From contig NC_045150.1 of NCBI RefSeq assembly GCF_008831285.2, forward strand, positions 10,058,001-10,122,000: a stretch of DNA of 64,000 nt. The letters run 5' to 3'. Source of the DNA: Nymphaea colorata. Its lineage: Eukaryota; Streptophyta; Magnoliopsida; Nymphaeales; Nymphaeaceae. How positions within the stretch are numbered: position 1 is the stretch's first letter; the number at the start of each line of letters is the position of its first letter. Position numbers and translations under genes: made by a program. This document shows, in pieces, positions 46,801 through 57,536 of the stretch. A model generated the notes under the pieces. It was given only the letters and a program-made list of their open reading frames with translations, had not been told where the DNA came from and did no database searches.

Positions 46801-47425
46801 TGATTGACAGACAATCGTCTGATTAAATTATGCCAATTCATAAAAATTTTGTGTTGATCGAATCAATCGAGAAGAATTGCATTTATTTCCTTCTGCTTAT
46901 TGCTTCATGTTTTCTTGACTTTTCCTTCATGTTGTCAATGTCACCTTTGGCTTTGTCACTACCTTATGTAATCAACAAGGAAATGGCCAAGCGGCTGGTG
47001 GCAGTTAGGAAATTTAGCAGTCCACAAATTCATTCTTCCAAATTTTGCAATTTGAAGGAAGCTGTCATTATTTTTCTCACAAGGTAATTGAAATAGACCA
47101 TCTGCTGCACGTTGCCTGATTGGTAGAAGACTTAAAAAGCATGGCTAAAAAACCTTTGCCACAGGGCTATTAGCGACTGTTTACTGGAAAGCTATTATGC
47201 GTGCTAGTTTTAGCAACAATGTTTTGTTTTTCCAGCAGCACTTTTAAATTTGACCATCAGACTGCTGGCAGATTTCAATTCTCATGAATGAAACTCAAGC
47301 ATGTCCCAGCTGCCTCGTTTAAATGGTCGGAGCTCATCCTTGTTGAAATTTCATAGCATGCATTTGAGTTTTCATGTTGGCAAAAGAAAAAGAATTTAAG
47401 GCATGCCGCTGTCACTATTTTATCT

Positions 47426-47831
47426 TGTGGATCTTTCTAGAGAGGAGATTATGCTGGAAGCTTCTAGAAAGGAGATTACGAATAATCTTCCAATTTTCTA
47501 GAGAGAAGATTACTTTGGATCTTTTTAGAAAAGAGATTGTGCTGAAACTTTTTAGAGAACTCTTCTTATTCTAAAAAAAAAATTATTCTGGAACTTTCTA
47601 GAGAACTCTTCATAATTTTTTGTGCTTTATCCCTAACGTTTCTCCCCTATTCTGAGCCAATTGTAAATTATAAATACCTCTTTTGTATCTCCAATTAATT
47701 CAAGTTCTCAATAAAAGAACTCGTCTCTTCTGTTGTGGATGTAGACTACAAGCCGAACCACGTAAATTGGTGTCTTTCTCTGTTTTTACCTCGTTCGTAT
47801 CCTTTGTTTATCTATCATATGCTTTTTAACA
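47426..47831 (+). mobile_element. Solo LTR (406 bp) with known empty site
   Basis: Begins TGTGG and ends TAACA, flanked by TATCT (47421-47425) and TATCC (47832-47836). The duplicated block at 60540 reads straight through TTTTATCCAATCAATTAAAAG with no insertion, giving the empty site. Inside are TATAAATA (47669-47676), AATAAA (47710-47715) and a U5-like GTGGATGTAG...GAACCACGTAAATT. Near the 5' end a unit like TTTCTAGAGAGGAGATT recurs about six times (47434-47610). A solo LTR arises by recombination between the two LTRs of a full element. Confidence 0.85.
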
Positions 47832-47967
47832 TATCCAACCAATAAAAGAAATGGCCCAATGTATAGGTGGCAGCCAAGAGGTCTTCTGGTCCAGTGACCT
47901 TAGTTTACCGGCAAAAGCAGAAGCTTCAACGTGTCATTGTGATTACTCTATCCGTTCAAAAAATGGC

Positions 47968-48690
47968 CCAGTGAATAGCTGGGGTCCAGCAAAACTACTA
48001 GTCCACTAATTATTTATTTGAATTTTCAAAATCTGATTGAGCTGGGTTGATCAGAAATAATATAGGTTAACCATTAATTAAGGGGATTTTTGTTAAAATT
48101 GGCTGGTTTAAATAGGATTTGCTGAAAAAAGTTTTAGGGTCATGACTTGGTTAGCTTGTTCCAGTGATCACTAGAACATATTGATAATTGACCATAAGTT
48201 CTTTGTTCCCTAACAGTGGGGCACATTGCCCTTCTATCCAATGAGGGAAGCTGCAGCTTTAGGGGAAGCATCACACAAACATCTTTTTCATGCTCACTGA
48301 TGCAATAGCAAGTGGGAAATTTAATAATATTGGCCCAATGAATAGCTGGTGTCCAGCAAAGCTACTAGTTTTTTTAACTTTTCAAAATCTGATTGAACTT
48401 CGAAATAATACGGGTTAAGCATTTAAGACGATTTTTTGTTAAAATTGGCTTGAATTGTCCGGTTTAGACTGGATTTGCTGAAATTGGTTTTAGGATAGAA
48501 CAGTGGCTCAGGACTTGGTCGTCTTGTTTTGGTAATCACTAGAACATATTGATGGTTGGCAATAAGGGCTTTGTTCCCTAACAGGGGGCACATTGCCCTT
48601 ACATCTAATGAGGGAAGCTGCGGCTGTAGGGGAAGCGTCACACAAACATCTCTTTCATGCTCACTGAATAGCAAGTGGGAACCTCCTATT
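47968..48690. repeat. Tandem duplication of about 360 bp
   Basis: 47968-48320 and 48332-48690 are copies (AATAGCTGGxGTCCAGCAAA at each start, AGCAAGTGGGA near each end). The paralogous block at 60720-61030 has a single copy, closer to the second unit here. Confidence 0.75.
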
Positions 48691-48790
48691 TAATGGCCAG
48701 AGTTTGTAAGATCCTAGAGTATGTCTAATGCACTGTAACAAGACATACACTGATGTGTAACTCAACCAACATTGCAAGTTTTTAAGGAAT

Positions 48791-51230
48791 TATTTTGCCT
48801 CTCCATTCTTCGATGTTTCACTCTCTACCAGGGAACCTTGAAACCTTGAATTTTGAAACACTGTCGATAGTTTTTTTTTTTAGTTTTTTTTTGTCGGATG
48901 CATTTAGAATTCGATGTTTGCATCTATTTTGATGAATTGGGACTACAATACTGCGTTTGAGCACCGGAATGATACAGAACGTACTCCATAAGAATCTGTT
49001 TTGAGTTTTTGACATACATTAACCACGGCCACTTGTAACCATTTGATAAAAAATTTAGATTCATTAGCAGAGGGCAGTTTAAAAGGGAAAGTCCAAGTAC
49101 CCATAATTAGGCAAACGCCCACAATGCACTAAACCTTCAAGATAAAGGCTTTAGCAATGGGAGGCCATGGAATAAGTTGGCAATGACACGCCCAAGCTCA
49201 GTAGTTTATCCATGAATTTGGGTTGCAGAGGGACGGTAATTTAAAAACTCATAACTTCAGGGGCACATTATAAGATAATGAGCAAATCATTTAAGGCACC
49301 AATATAAATTAAAAAAAAAAAAAGTTATATGGAGCAGGTGTGGGAACTGCCCACACCTGCACATATGTGGATGCACTGCCCGAGCTTCTTTCTTCTGCCA
49401 TATTAAGACTCAACCACTCAATCATAATGAAGCTTGGGCTCCCTCGATGAGCTTCTACAGTCAAAATATGGTAGCTCTAACTTGCTTGAGTTTCTTTAGT
49501 TACACCACAATCACATGGAAGCACTGGTGGCATAATCAATGCGATAGGATGAGACAGTACTTGGGATCAGAAGAGCACGAAGACTTTTATAAACGCATGG
49601 TATCCAACTCTGATCACCCACCATAAACACTAGATGAATGACATAGGAAAGGGTAAAATACTGAAGAAAAGGATGTACCATTCACAAAAAAATTAACATT
49701 GGACGTTATGTGGGGGCTAGCGAGATATAGGATTTCGTTGTTGCTCAGATGCGATTTTTCCTTTTTTTTTAATTCATTTTTTAGCTTCGTTGTTATCTTG
49801 TTTCAAGTTTTAGAAGTCCGAATTTTATGGTTACTGAGCTTTGCTAAACTCAAAAGAATGCTGAAAATGGCGATGACATTTTTTAGGGAAAGGAAATGCC
49901 TGTCTGCAAGTAAGGCTGTAAAGTTTCTATTCTTCACCCTCATGTATAGTGTTGAATAAATGCTCTGTCAAAAGCTTCACATGAGTCTACTGTTGCTGCT
50001 TTATAGATCTCGTAGTGAAGTCCATTCGGGCTAGAAGCTCTATAAGGTGGACAACTACGTCTTCTATTGCAACGATCGATTTAGTTTGATTCGTCTTTTG
50101 ACATTTCCGCTTCCACCACTTATTGCCATTTTTATTAGCACCCTCCAACCTTGTTTCGGATACGATGCTAGAATAGTTTATGTTTCAAATATTCATGTCT
50201 CACATGCTATTGCATTACGTTGGTTTGATTTCTAATTATTTACCTATTGCCCATGTTCAACTTTGTACTTCTTGTTCTTGACATATCGACGATCCAAAGG
50301 CGTATCGACGATCTAACAACCACGCATGTTGCAACAATGTAATGGTCCCACAAAATTAAAATCAAAATCCAACCCCGTGACCATTTGCGGGTCTGAAGCA
50401 GAGCATCACCACATGGCAAATCTGAGAGACAAAACCCTGAACTGAGCTATGACAGACATCATTGTTTCACAAATTACAGCCAAATTAAAAACAGCCTTTG
50501 ATACTCGAAGATGCGATCAGCATGTCTAATCCAAGAAAATGCGTGGCTTTGTTACCCTGGTAGATCTCCTGATGGGCTTGTGAAGGCAACTAAGCATATC
50601 ATTATGGCAGTAAAAAGAATCATAGCAAAAGAAAATAAATTAGAAGGGACGGTCGTTTATAATAGATCCAGGGATAACAAAACGTCTAACTGCGCCTCAC
50701 TAGAAGGATCTTGGTGATCTTTGTAGGCAAATAATTATATATGTAGATGACAACTCACTACCAATATCATCAAGATAATGGAGTTTTATCCGTGGATCTA
50801 TGACGCAAGACGGACTAAGATAATGAATCCTAATTCGATGCGCTCACAACTAAGCAAGATTATGCTAAAAACTAATTAAAAGCCAAACAAATGACTAGAC
50901 AAAAACGGAAGAACAAAGGAAAACTAACTAAAGTTTAAATTTGATTTCTCTTTCAACTCTGCAAAATGAAACCCACTCCCCTTTTATATAGAGAAATGGA
51001 TGCATTAGGGATCTGGATTTATTGACAGTATTTGAAATTTTTTTGGTCTAGTTACAAACTTGGATTTACATTTATCTGCTTCAGGCTCTGCATCAACATA
51101 GGTCCTGCCCACCAAACCACGTAAACCCTGCTCTTCGCTTTCCTTCCCTGCTCACTTTTTTGTCATGATACCAGAGCAGCCGAGTTCCATGACGTACCAA
51201 AGCTCTCAAGCGTTTCTTGTCCCATTTCTG
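48791..51230. other. No gene recognised
   Basis: Non-coding. 49224-49382 looks like a reverse-oriented relative of the 2293 element: GCAGAGG start, AACTTCAGGGGCAC phrase, a hairpin GCAGGTGTGGGAACTGCCC (49334-49352) with ACACCTGC, and CACTGCC end. No target duplication could be confirmed. Other ORFs are short and without domains. Confidence 0.4.
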
Positions 51231-51408
51231 CTGTGGTATGAGCTTGATGAAGAATGTGCAATTACTATAAATTTGGAACGGACGTGAAGGATACAATTAT
51301 AACCATGGTGTTGACGACTGAGATCGGCATCCAAGCTTCATTTATTATTAAGAACCACAGGATTTTCAAAAAAAAAGAACAATGGGTGCAGACTTGCGCT
51401 TTTTCATG

Positions 51409-52312
51409 TAACTTTATGAGAGGAACAGATACAGCAACAACGAGTCACACTATTTTGTACGTTGGGGAAAAATCATATTTTACAATGTAATTCAAAACTC
51501 AACTACACATAAGGGGGTGTTTGTTTGGGCTGCACGGAATGGTTAGTCATATTACAAACGGCATACTCGTTTGGGCTGCATGGATGAGTGTCTCAATTAT
51601 ATGATTGAAACACTTTCATACCTGCCCTCCTTCCAACCACTGTAAGGGCCACTGTCCAAATGCCAGAAATAGAGCTGACAGGGGCTTCTTGCCCTCGTCG
51701 CCAGGAAAACAAGCTGTCAATGGCACATGATAAGGATGTCCTTGTTGAAAAACCAAATGTGGGCTCTAGATATAATTTAGATCCAAACTCGTATTTATGC
51801 GAAGAAAAAACGACAGAGTCTCGACATCCAAAATAATTCTCAATAATAAACTTAACAAAATATAACTTTATGAGAGGAACAGATACAGCAACAACGAGTC
51901 ACACTATTTTGTACGTTGGGGAAAAATCATATTTTACAATGTAATTCAAAACTCAACTACACATAAGGGGGTGTTTGTTTGGGCAGCACGGAATGGTTAG
52001 TCATATTACAAACGGATACTCGTTTGGGCTGCATGGATGAGTGTCTCAAGTATATGATTGAAACACTTTCATACCTGCCCTCCTTCCAACCACTGTAAGG
52101 GCCACTGTCCAAATGCCGGAAATAGAGCTGACAGGGGCTTCTTGCCCTCGTCGCCAGGAAAACAAGCTGTCAATGGCACATGATAAGGATGTCCTTGTTG
52201 AAAAACCAAATGTGTGCTCTAGATATAATTTAGATCCAAACTCGTATTTATGCGAAGAAAAAACGACAGAGTTTCGACATCCAAAATAATTCTCAATAAT
52301 AAACTTAACAAA
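51409..52312. repeat. Tandem duplication of about 450 bp spanning a copia LTR edge
   Basis: 51409-51858 and 51862-52312 are nearly identical. Each copy contains flanking DNA, the GTCCT target site and about the first 117 bases of the copia LTR. The first copy breaks off inside the LTR at AACAAAATATA and runs straight into the second. The duplication therefore happened after the copia insertion. Confidence 0.85.
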
Positions 52313-52791
52313 ATATACTTAGTAAGAACTTAAAAACAACACCAACAAAATTCACAAAATGAACTTGACCAAGCAACGATATAACATGTGCATCAACGCT
52401 TAAATCACGAATAACTATTTTTAACAATTAAATATTACATGAACACCAAGAGTCTAAGAAAGACTCACCTCACTAGCTCATGTAATGAGCTACCCTACTT
52501 ACAAAAGAAGACACACCTTGCTGAACTCGTATCACTCAAGCAGCTCATGAAGTGAGCACACCCACTCAACACAATCCACTCAACACTCTTCTTTGTCACA
52601 CACACTAAATATGCCAGCATCCCTATTCATAGGGGAGAGGAAGTCGGTGGTGGATGCTTCCACCGATTTCAACATTTTTTTTTCATCATTACACATGCAC
52701 CGACTTAAAAAAAGAAAGAGGAAAAGAAAGAGGCTCGTTGCCTCTTGAGTCATCTCGACTCTTCCAAGAGAGTCGATGATGACTCTTTACA
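52196..52791 (-). repeat. 3' LTR
   Basis: Minus strand begins TGTAAAGAGTCATC; as displayed the ends are TGTTG and TTACA. Same length as the other LTR. Confidence 0.92.
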
Positions 52792-52808
52792 ATCTCCCCC
52801 TCATTACC
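52792..52808 (-). other. Polypurine tract
   Basis: The minus strand reads GGTAATGAGGGGGAGAT against the 3' LTR. Confidence 0.8.
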
Positions 52809-52827
52809 GACTCTCTACTTATAACTC

Positions 52828-53190
52828 CTAACATTCTTCTAAGCTTGGCAAATGGTTGTAGTGGAAAGCCTTTGGTAAAATGTCTGCAACTTGGTCTTCT
52901 GAAGCGATTGGCTGCAACTTAATCTCTCCTTTGAGTACACTCTCTCTGATAAAGAGATGTTCTACCTCTATGTGTTTTGTTCGAACATGGAAGACAACAT
53001 TCTCTGCAAGTCTAATTGCACTTTGATTATCGCAATAGATTCTCACTGCATAATCCACATCATGTTTAATGTCATTCAACAGTCGCATCAACCACACACA
53101 TTGTTGTGCTTCTTGAGATGCTGCTCTATACTCTGCTTCTGTTATAGACCGTGAAACTGTCGGCTGTCGCTTACTGCACCATGAAATTGC
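52828..53190 (-). pseudogene. Copia RNase H domain
   Basis: Minus-strand reading shows [21 protein letters not shown], split by a frame change from the polymerase frame, then [27 protein letters not shown] and [10 protein letters not shown] (the family has TKA or TKP here). The domain degrades the RNA of the RNA-DNA hybrid. The Glu in TEAEY and the Asp in CDN are kept. Confidence 0.85.
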
Positions 53191-54490
53191 ACCACTTCCA
53201 GGACTGAATATACATCTAGTGGTTGATCTTCGTGTTGATATACCTTAATATTCTTTTGAGTTCCTTTGATATTCCTTAATATCCTTTTTACTGCTTCTAA
53301 ATGTGGCTTCTTTGGAGTTTGCATGAACTTGCCCACGACACCAACTGCATAGGCAATGTCTGGTCTTGACAGTGTTAAGTAGATTAGGCTTCCAACCAGT
53401 TGTCGATACATAGTGACATCTTCTAGCTTGTCTCCTTCATCAATTCTAAGCTTCATATTTGTCTCAATTGGTGTTGAGATAGATTTGCAACCGAGCATAC
53501 CATACTTACGTAGTAAGTCATGAGCATACTTCTTTTGACTTAAAAATAATCCTTTAGATTCGTAATCAATTTCCAATCCAAGGAAGTGTTGCAACTCTCC
53601 CAACTCTTTCATTTCGAATCTCACGATGAGATGTTCACGAATGAGATTAATTTCTTCATTGTCATCTCCTGTAATAATTAAATCGTCAACATAAATTAAC
53701 AAAATAGTAAGCTTCGTACCTCTTGTCTTGACGAAGAGACTCGAATCTGCTGAGGCGACTTGAAATCCACTAAACACAAAAAATTCAGCTATTTTCCCCT
53801 ACCATGCTCTTGGTGCTTGCTTCAATCCATAGAGTACTTTTCTTAGTTGGTAGATGTAGTCTGGCTTGTTTGAAGACTTGAATCCTTTAGTCTAATCCAT
53901 ATAGATTTCACGATCGAGATCTCCATATAGGAAAGCATTTTTTACATCCATTGTCCATAACTTCTAGGATTTGCTTGCAGCAATGGCTATCAGAATATGT
54001 ACGGATGTGATCTTCGCAACAAGACTAAAAGTTTCTTCAAATTCAATATTATACTGCTGAGAAAATCCTCTCTTGACTAGTCGAGCCTTTTATCTATCGA
54101 CTGAGCCATCTGCCTTTCTTTTTATTTTGTAAACCCACTTACTAGTAATGGGCTTCACTCCTGCAGGCTTTGGTACGAGCTCCCAAGTCTCGTTATACTC
54201 CAATGCCTTCATTTCATCTTTTATTGTTGGTTGTCATTTTTCAACATCTTTTGTTTCTTCAAAAGAAGTTGGCTCGATCTCCTCCATGTTGGCACAATCT
54301 GCATCTGCATACCTGAGATTTGGTTTTGGTATTCTCGTCGATCTTCTTAGTGTTATGGGTGCTTCTTCTGGCTCTTCAAATTGTGATGGTCTTTCTTCTT
54401 CTATACTTCGTTGTTGAAGAGGACTTACTCCTGTTCTCCATGGATCTACTCTTTTTTCTTGTCTTGGGCTATGAACTTGTTTATCTGGTC
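53190..54490 (-). pseudogene. Copia reverse transcriptase (RVT_2)
   Basis: The N-terminal half (54490-53780) reads KARLVKRGFSQQ, FSLVAKITSVHILIAIAAS, MDVKNAFLYGDL and LYGLKQAPRAW with stops between. The C-terminal half is open (53142-53777): LLIYVDDLIITGDD with the catalytic Asp pair at about 53690, then GELQHFLGLEI, SQKKYAHDLLRKYGM, YRQLVGSLIYLTLSRPDIAY and AVKRILRNIKGT. The frame shifts after that. The enzyme copies element RNA into DNA in the particle. Catalytic residues are kept, but the frame is broken. Confidence 0.92.
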
Positions 54491-54499
54491 GTCTTGCTT

Positions 54500-55435
54500 C
54501 TATGACTTCTGGCTCAAGCTCTCAATGATTGATCTCAAATTGTATTTTATTTCGAACATTTCTCTCAAAAACTGGAGCATCTGGAAGCGCCTTCTTTCAT
54601 CTGACAACCAGGATGATGTTTCATCGAAGATGACATCACGAGAAACATAAACTTGTCCTGTGCTAGGATTAGCACATCTCCAACTCTTTCGATATGGACC
54701 ATACCCAACAAAGGCACACATTTGTGCCTTCTTGTCAAACTTAGTCCTGTGTTGCTTAGATAGAAAGACATAGCATACACAATCAAATACTCTAAAATAA
54801 CTCACAAACGATTTCTTTTTATGGAGCATTTCATATGAAGACTTAAAATTAAATCTTGGCAACAGAAGTCGATTAATGACATGTACAGCAGTGTTGACAC
54901 CCTCGACCCAAAATCTTGGTGGCATGTTCTTTGCATGCATCATGCTTCGACATGTTTCTGCTATGTGGCGATTCTTCCGTTTTGCCACTCCATTTTGTTG
55001 TGGCGTATAGACATATGTAAATTGCCTTCGAATACCGTGTTGCCTCATGTATGCCATAAACATGTCAGATGTATATTCGCTACTATTATCGGTGGCTAGA
55101 CACCAAATTTTTATACCCAAGTTCTTTTCGCACCATCTAGTGAAACTCCTTAAACTTTTCAAGTGTTCAGACTTTTCTTTCATAAAATAGACTCAAGTAT
55201 ATCTTGAAAAATCTTCAATAAATGTGATAAAATACCATTTACATCCAACTGATGGGTCTGGTACTTTGCCGAATACATCTGAATGCACAAGCTCGAATGG
55301 TGCCTCTGTACTTGGATTCTTTAAATGGCCTTCTGTGCACCTTTCTATATTGACATCCAGGGCATACTTTGTTTGTTCGTACTTCAAGTTTTCGCAGACC
55401 AATCAACTTCCCTTTATTAGACATCTCTGATGTTT
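54500..55435 (-). pseudogene. Copia integrase
   Basis: The 5' part (55435-55190) carries GAG-pre-integrase and zinc-finger residues split between two frames (NKVCPGCQYRKVHRRPF; FELVHSDVFGKV with the first catalytic Asp). The main open piece (54500-55183) has LATDNSSEYTSDMF with the second Asp, TPQQNGVAKRKNRHIAE and the downstream SH3-like part (KAQMCAFVGYG, DVIFDET). The third catalytic residue, normally Glu in GVAERKNR, is Lys here (codon at 54980-54982), explained by one G-to-A change. The integrase is dead on two counts. Confidence 0.92.
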
Positions 55436-55552
55436 GTTGTATCCAATATGAGTAAGTCTCTTATATCAAATATTTGAAGTAACATGCTTCTTTGTTTTGT
55501 CAACATATGTTGTTTCTGCTGACATGACATATATGGACTCAACTTTTCTTCC

Positions 55553-56100
55553 TTAAAAAATGAGAGTTCCTTGAATATTTTCATTTCTATAAACTTTCAC
55601 AACATTTGGGCCGAACAAAACATAGAGCCCTAAAGTTGTAAGTTGTGGCACAGACAACAAGTTCTTCGTCATTCCTGAAACATGATAAACGCTTCGTAAA
55701 ATCTGGTCTTTACCGAAGTTGGCTACAACCTCTGCTTCTCCAATATGTGCCACTAGAAGCTTTGTGTTGTTAGCCGTAACAACAACTCGATTTCCGTCAT
55801 ATTCTTTCATACTTAAGAACTTGCTCTCATCACCAGTCATATGATTTGAACATTCAGAATCTATTATCCAATCAGTTTGATAATTGATCTTCTCTTCCCT
55901 TTCTTTTACTGGTTTTGTATGAGCGGAATTACATCTTGCTTGTTTAATATCATCTTTAACCTTCATTGAGTATAGAAACGAACTTTTCTGTATAGTCTCA
56001 TTAGCTCCCCCATGTTGCGTACTTGTCATGACTGCATTTCCTTCATCTATTCTGACTTTGCAGTCACGAGCAAAATGACCCAATTTTCCACATTTGAAAC
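55553..56100 (-). pseudogene. Copia zinc knuckle and protease
   Basis: A CCHC zinc knuckle (CFKCGKLGHFARDC, about 56098-56055) ends Gag. It is followed in the same frame by a linker and the aspartic protease: WIIDSECSNHMTGDES at about 55870-55825, then VVVTANNTK, VYHVSGMTKNLLSVPQL and NVVKVYRN. In the family the active site is DSG; here the Gly is Glu, which should abolish activity. The frame ends at 55553. Confidence 0.9.
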
Positions 56101-56280
56101 ATTTCTTCTTTGGCCTCCACTATTGTGTAGTTTCTCTTTTTTTTTATATATATTTTTCTCTTTCTTTGCATCAATGTTCATATTTGGAGACCTAATGACC
56201 AGCTTAGCTGGCCAACGTGATCTCTAACCCTTACTAAATAAAGCTTCCTCGTTATTTAATTTCAGTGAAAGTGAAGCCAT

Positions 56281-56859
56281 TTACTTCGCTAATGTTCCTT
56301 GATTGATCAAAAGATTCTCCAACTCCAACAATGTTGGTTGAACTGGCCAGCCTTGAACACCAATTATAAAACTGCCAAATTCTGGACGAAGTCCACGAAC
56401 AAGAATTCTCCGCATACGGGCCTCACTAATCTTAGACTCACGGCCAATTTGAGAAATCTCTCTATAGATGTTTTTTACCTTCATAAAATATTCTGCTATC
56501 GACATGTTTCCCTGAGTTAAGGTAGCTAACTCATTTTCTGGCAGTTGTAGGCGGGCATCATTAGCTCCAAAAAATAGTGTTGCAAAAGCATCACATGCTT
56601 CTTTAGGAGTCGTAGCATCACGTAGATGCTCTAATAAATCTTTTTCAATTGATACCTTAATTGCGAATAGAGCTTTTCTTGCTTTAATCATCCATTTCAT
56701 TTTAGCTTCCTCATCGACATGAATATTTCTGTCTGATCCCAATACTATCCCCCATAATTCCTATCCAAGGAAATATGACTCCATACAAGATTTCCAATAG
56801 CCATAATTGCTATTGTAAAGCTTCTCAATATCATTTAATTCAACCGCTAATGCCGCCAT
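56281..56859 (-). pseudogene. gag: Copia gag, N-terminal part
   Basis: Starts at an ATG at 56859 (MAALAVELNDIEKLY, WKSCMESYFLG), then a premature TAG near 56760. The remaining 153 residues are open: KARKALFAIKVSIEKDLLEHL, ELATLTQGNMSIAEYFMKVK, RILVRGLRPEFGSFI. A further stop at 56281 separates it from the zinc knuckle, which lies in the same reading direction about 180 bases on. Gag forms the particle. Confidence 0.88.
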
Positions 56860-56920
56860 AATTTCATAATACAATTGGCCTAATTAATCTCACTAGTAAA
56901 TCGGCCCTTAAACTGAACCT

Positions 56921-56933
56921 CGCTTTGATACCA
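56921..56933 (-). other. Primer-binding site (tRNA-iMet type)
   Basis: The minus strand reads TGGTATCAAAGCG, two bases inside the 5' LTR. Confidence 0.9.
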
Positions 56934-56935
56934 CA

Positions 56936-57531
56936 TGTAGGAAAAACGAATCTGGGCCCTAGATATAATTTAGATCCAAACTCGTATTTATGCGAAGAAA
57001 AACTGGCAGTCTCGACGTCCAAAATAATTCTCAATAATAAGCTTAACAAAGTATACTTAGTAGGAACTTAATAACAACACCAACAAAATTCACAAAATGA
57101 ACTTGACCAAGCAACGATATAACATGTGCATCAACACTAACCAATAATAACTATTTTTAACAATTAAATATTACATGATCACCAAGAGTCTAAGAAAGAC
57201 TCACCTCACTAGCTCATGTAATGAGCTACCCCACTTACAAAAGAAGACACACCTTGCTGCACTCATATCACCCAAGCAGCTCACGAAGTGAGGACACCCA
57301 CTCAACACAATCCACTCAACACACTTCTTTTTCACACACACTAAATATGCCCAGCATCCCTATTAAGTAGGGGAGAGGAAGTCGGTGATGGATGCTTCCA
57401 CCGATTTCCACAATTTTTTTTTCATCATTACACATGCACCGACTTAAAAAAAAGAAAGAGGAAAAGAAAGAGGCTCGTTGCCTCTTGAGTCATCTCGACT
57501 CTTCCAAGAGAGTCGGTGATGACTCTTTACA
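56936..57531 (-). repeat. 5' LTR
   Basis: Minus strand begins TGTAAAGAGTCATC and ends CCTACA. Length 596, equal to the 3' LTR. GTCCT follows at 57532. Confidence 0.92.
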
Positions 57532-57536
57532 GTCCT

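Larger units (their letters stand above)
46825..48790. repeat. Duplicate of the CRK 5' flank (60000-61150)
   Basis: From ATTATGCCAATTCATAAAAATTTT (46827 and 60012) to GTGCAAGTT/TTGCAAGTT (48773 and 61140), blocks match in order, ending about 140 bases before the CRK start codon in the other copy. This copy has gained a solo LTR (47426-47831) and an internal tandem duplication (47968-48690). After 48790 there is no CRK coding sequence, so the flank has lost its gene. Confidence 0.8.
52196..57531 (-). mobile_element. Full-length Ty1/copia retrotransposon (degenerate)
   Basis: 5,336 bases with two 596-bp LTRs, a tRNA-iMet primer site, a purine tract and the 5-bp target duplication GTCCT at 52191-52195 and 57532-57536. 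Minus-strand order is gag, protease, integrase, reverse transcriptase, RNase H, which defines copia. All domains are recognisable but carry stops, frameshifts and changed catalytic residues (protease and integrase), so it is not autonomous. The LTRs differ at scattered sites, more densely near the inner end of the right LTR. Confidence 0.95.

Noticed and set aside
51160-51180. ATGATACCAGAGCAG looked like a primer-binding site
   Set aside because: It matches the tRNA-iMet-type site only in part and no LTR lies next to it in the right orientation.
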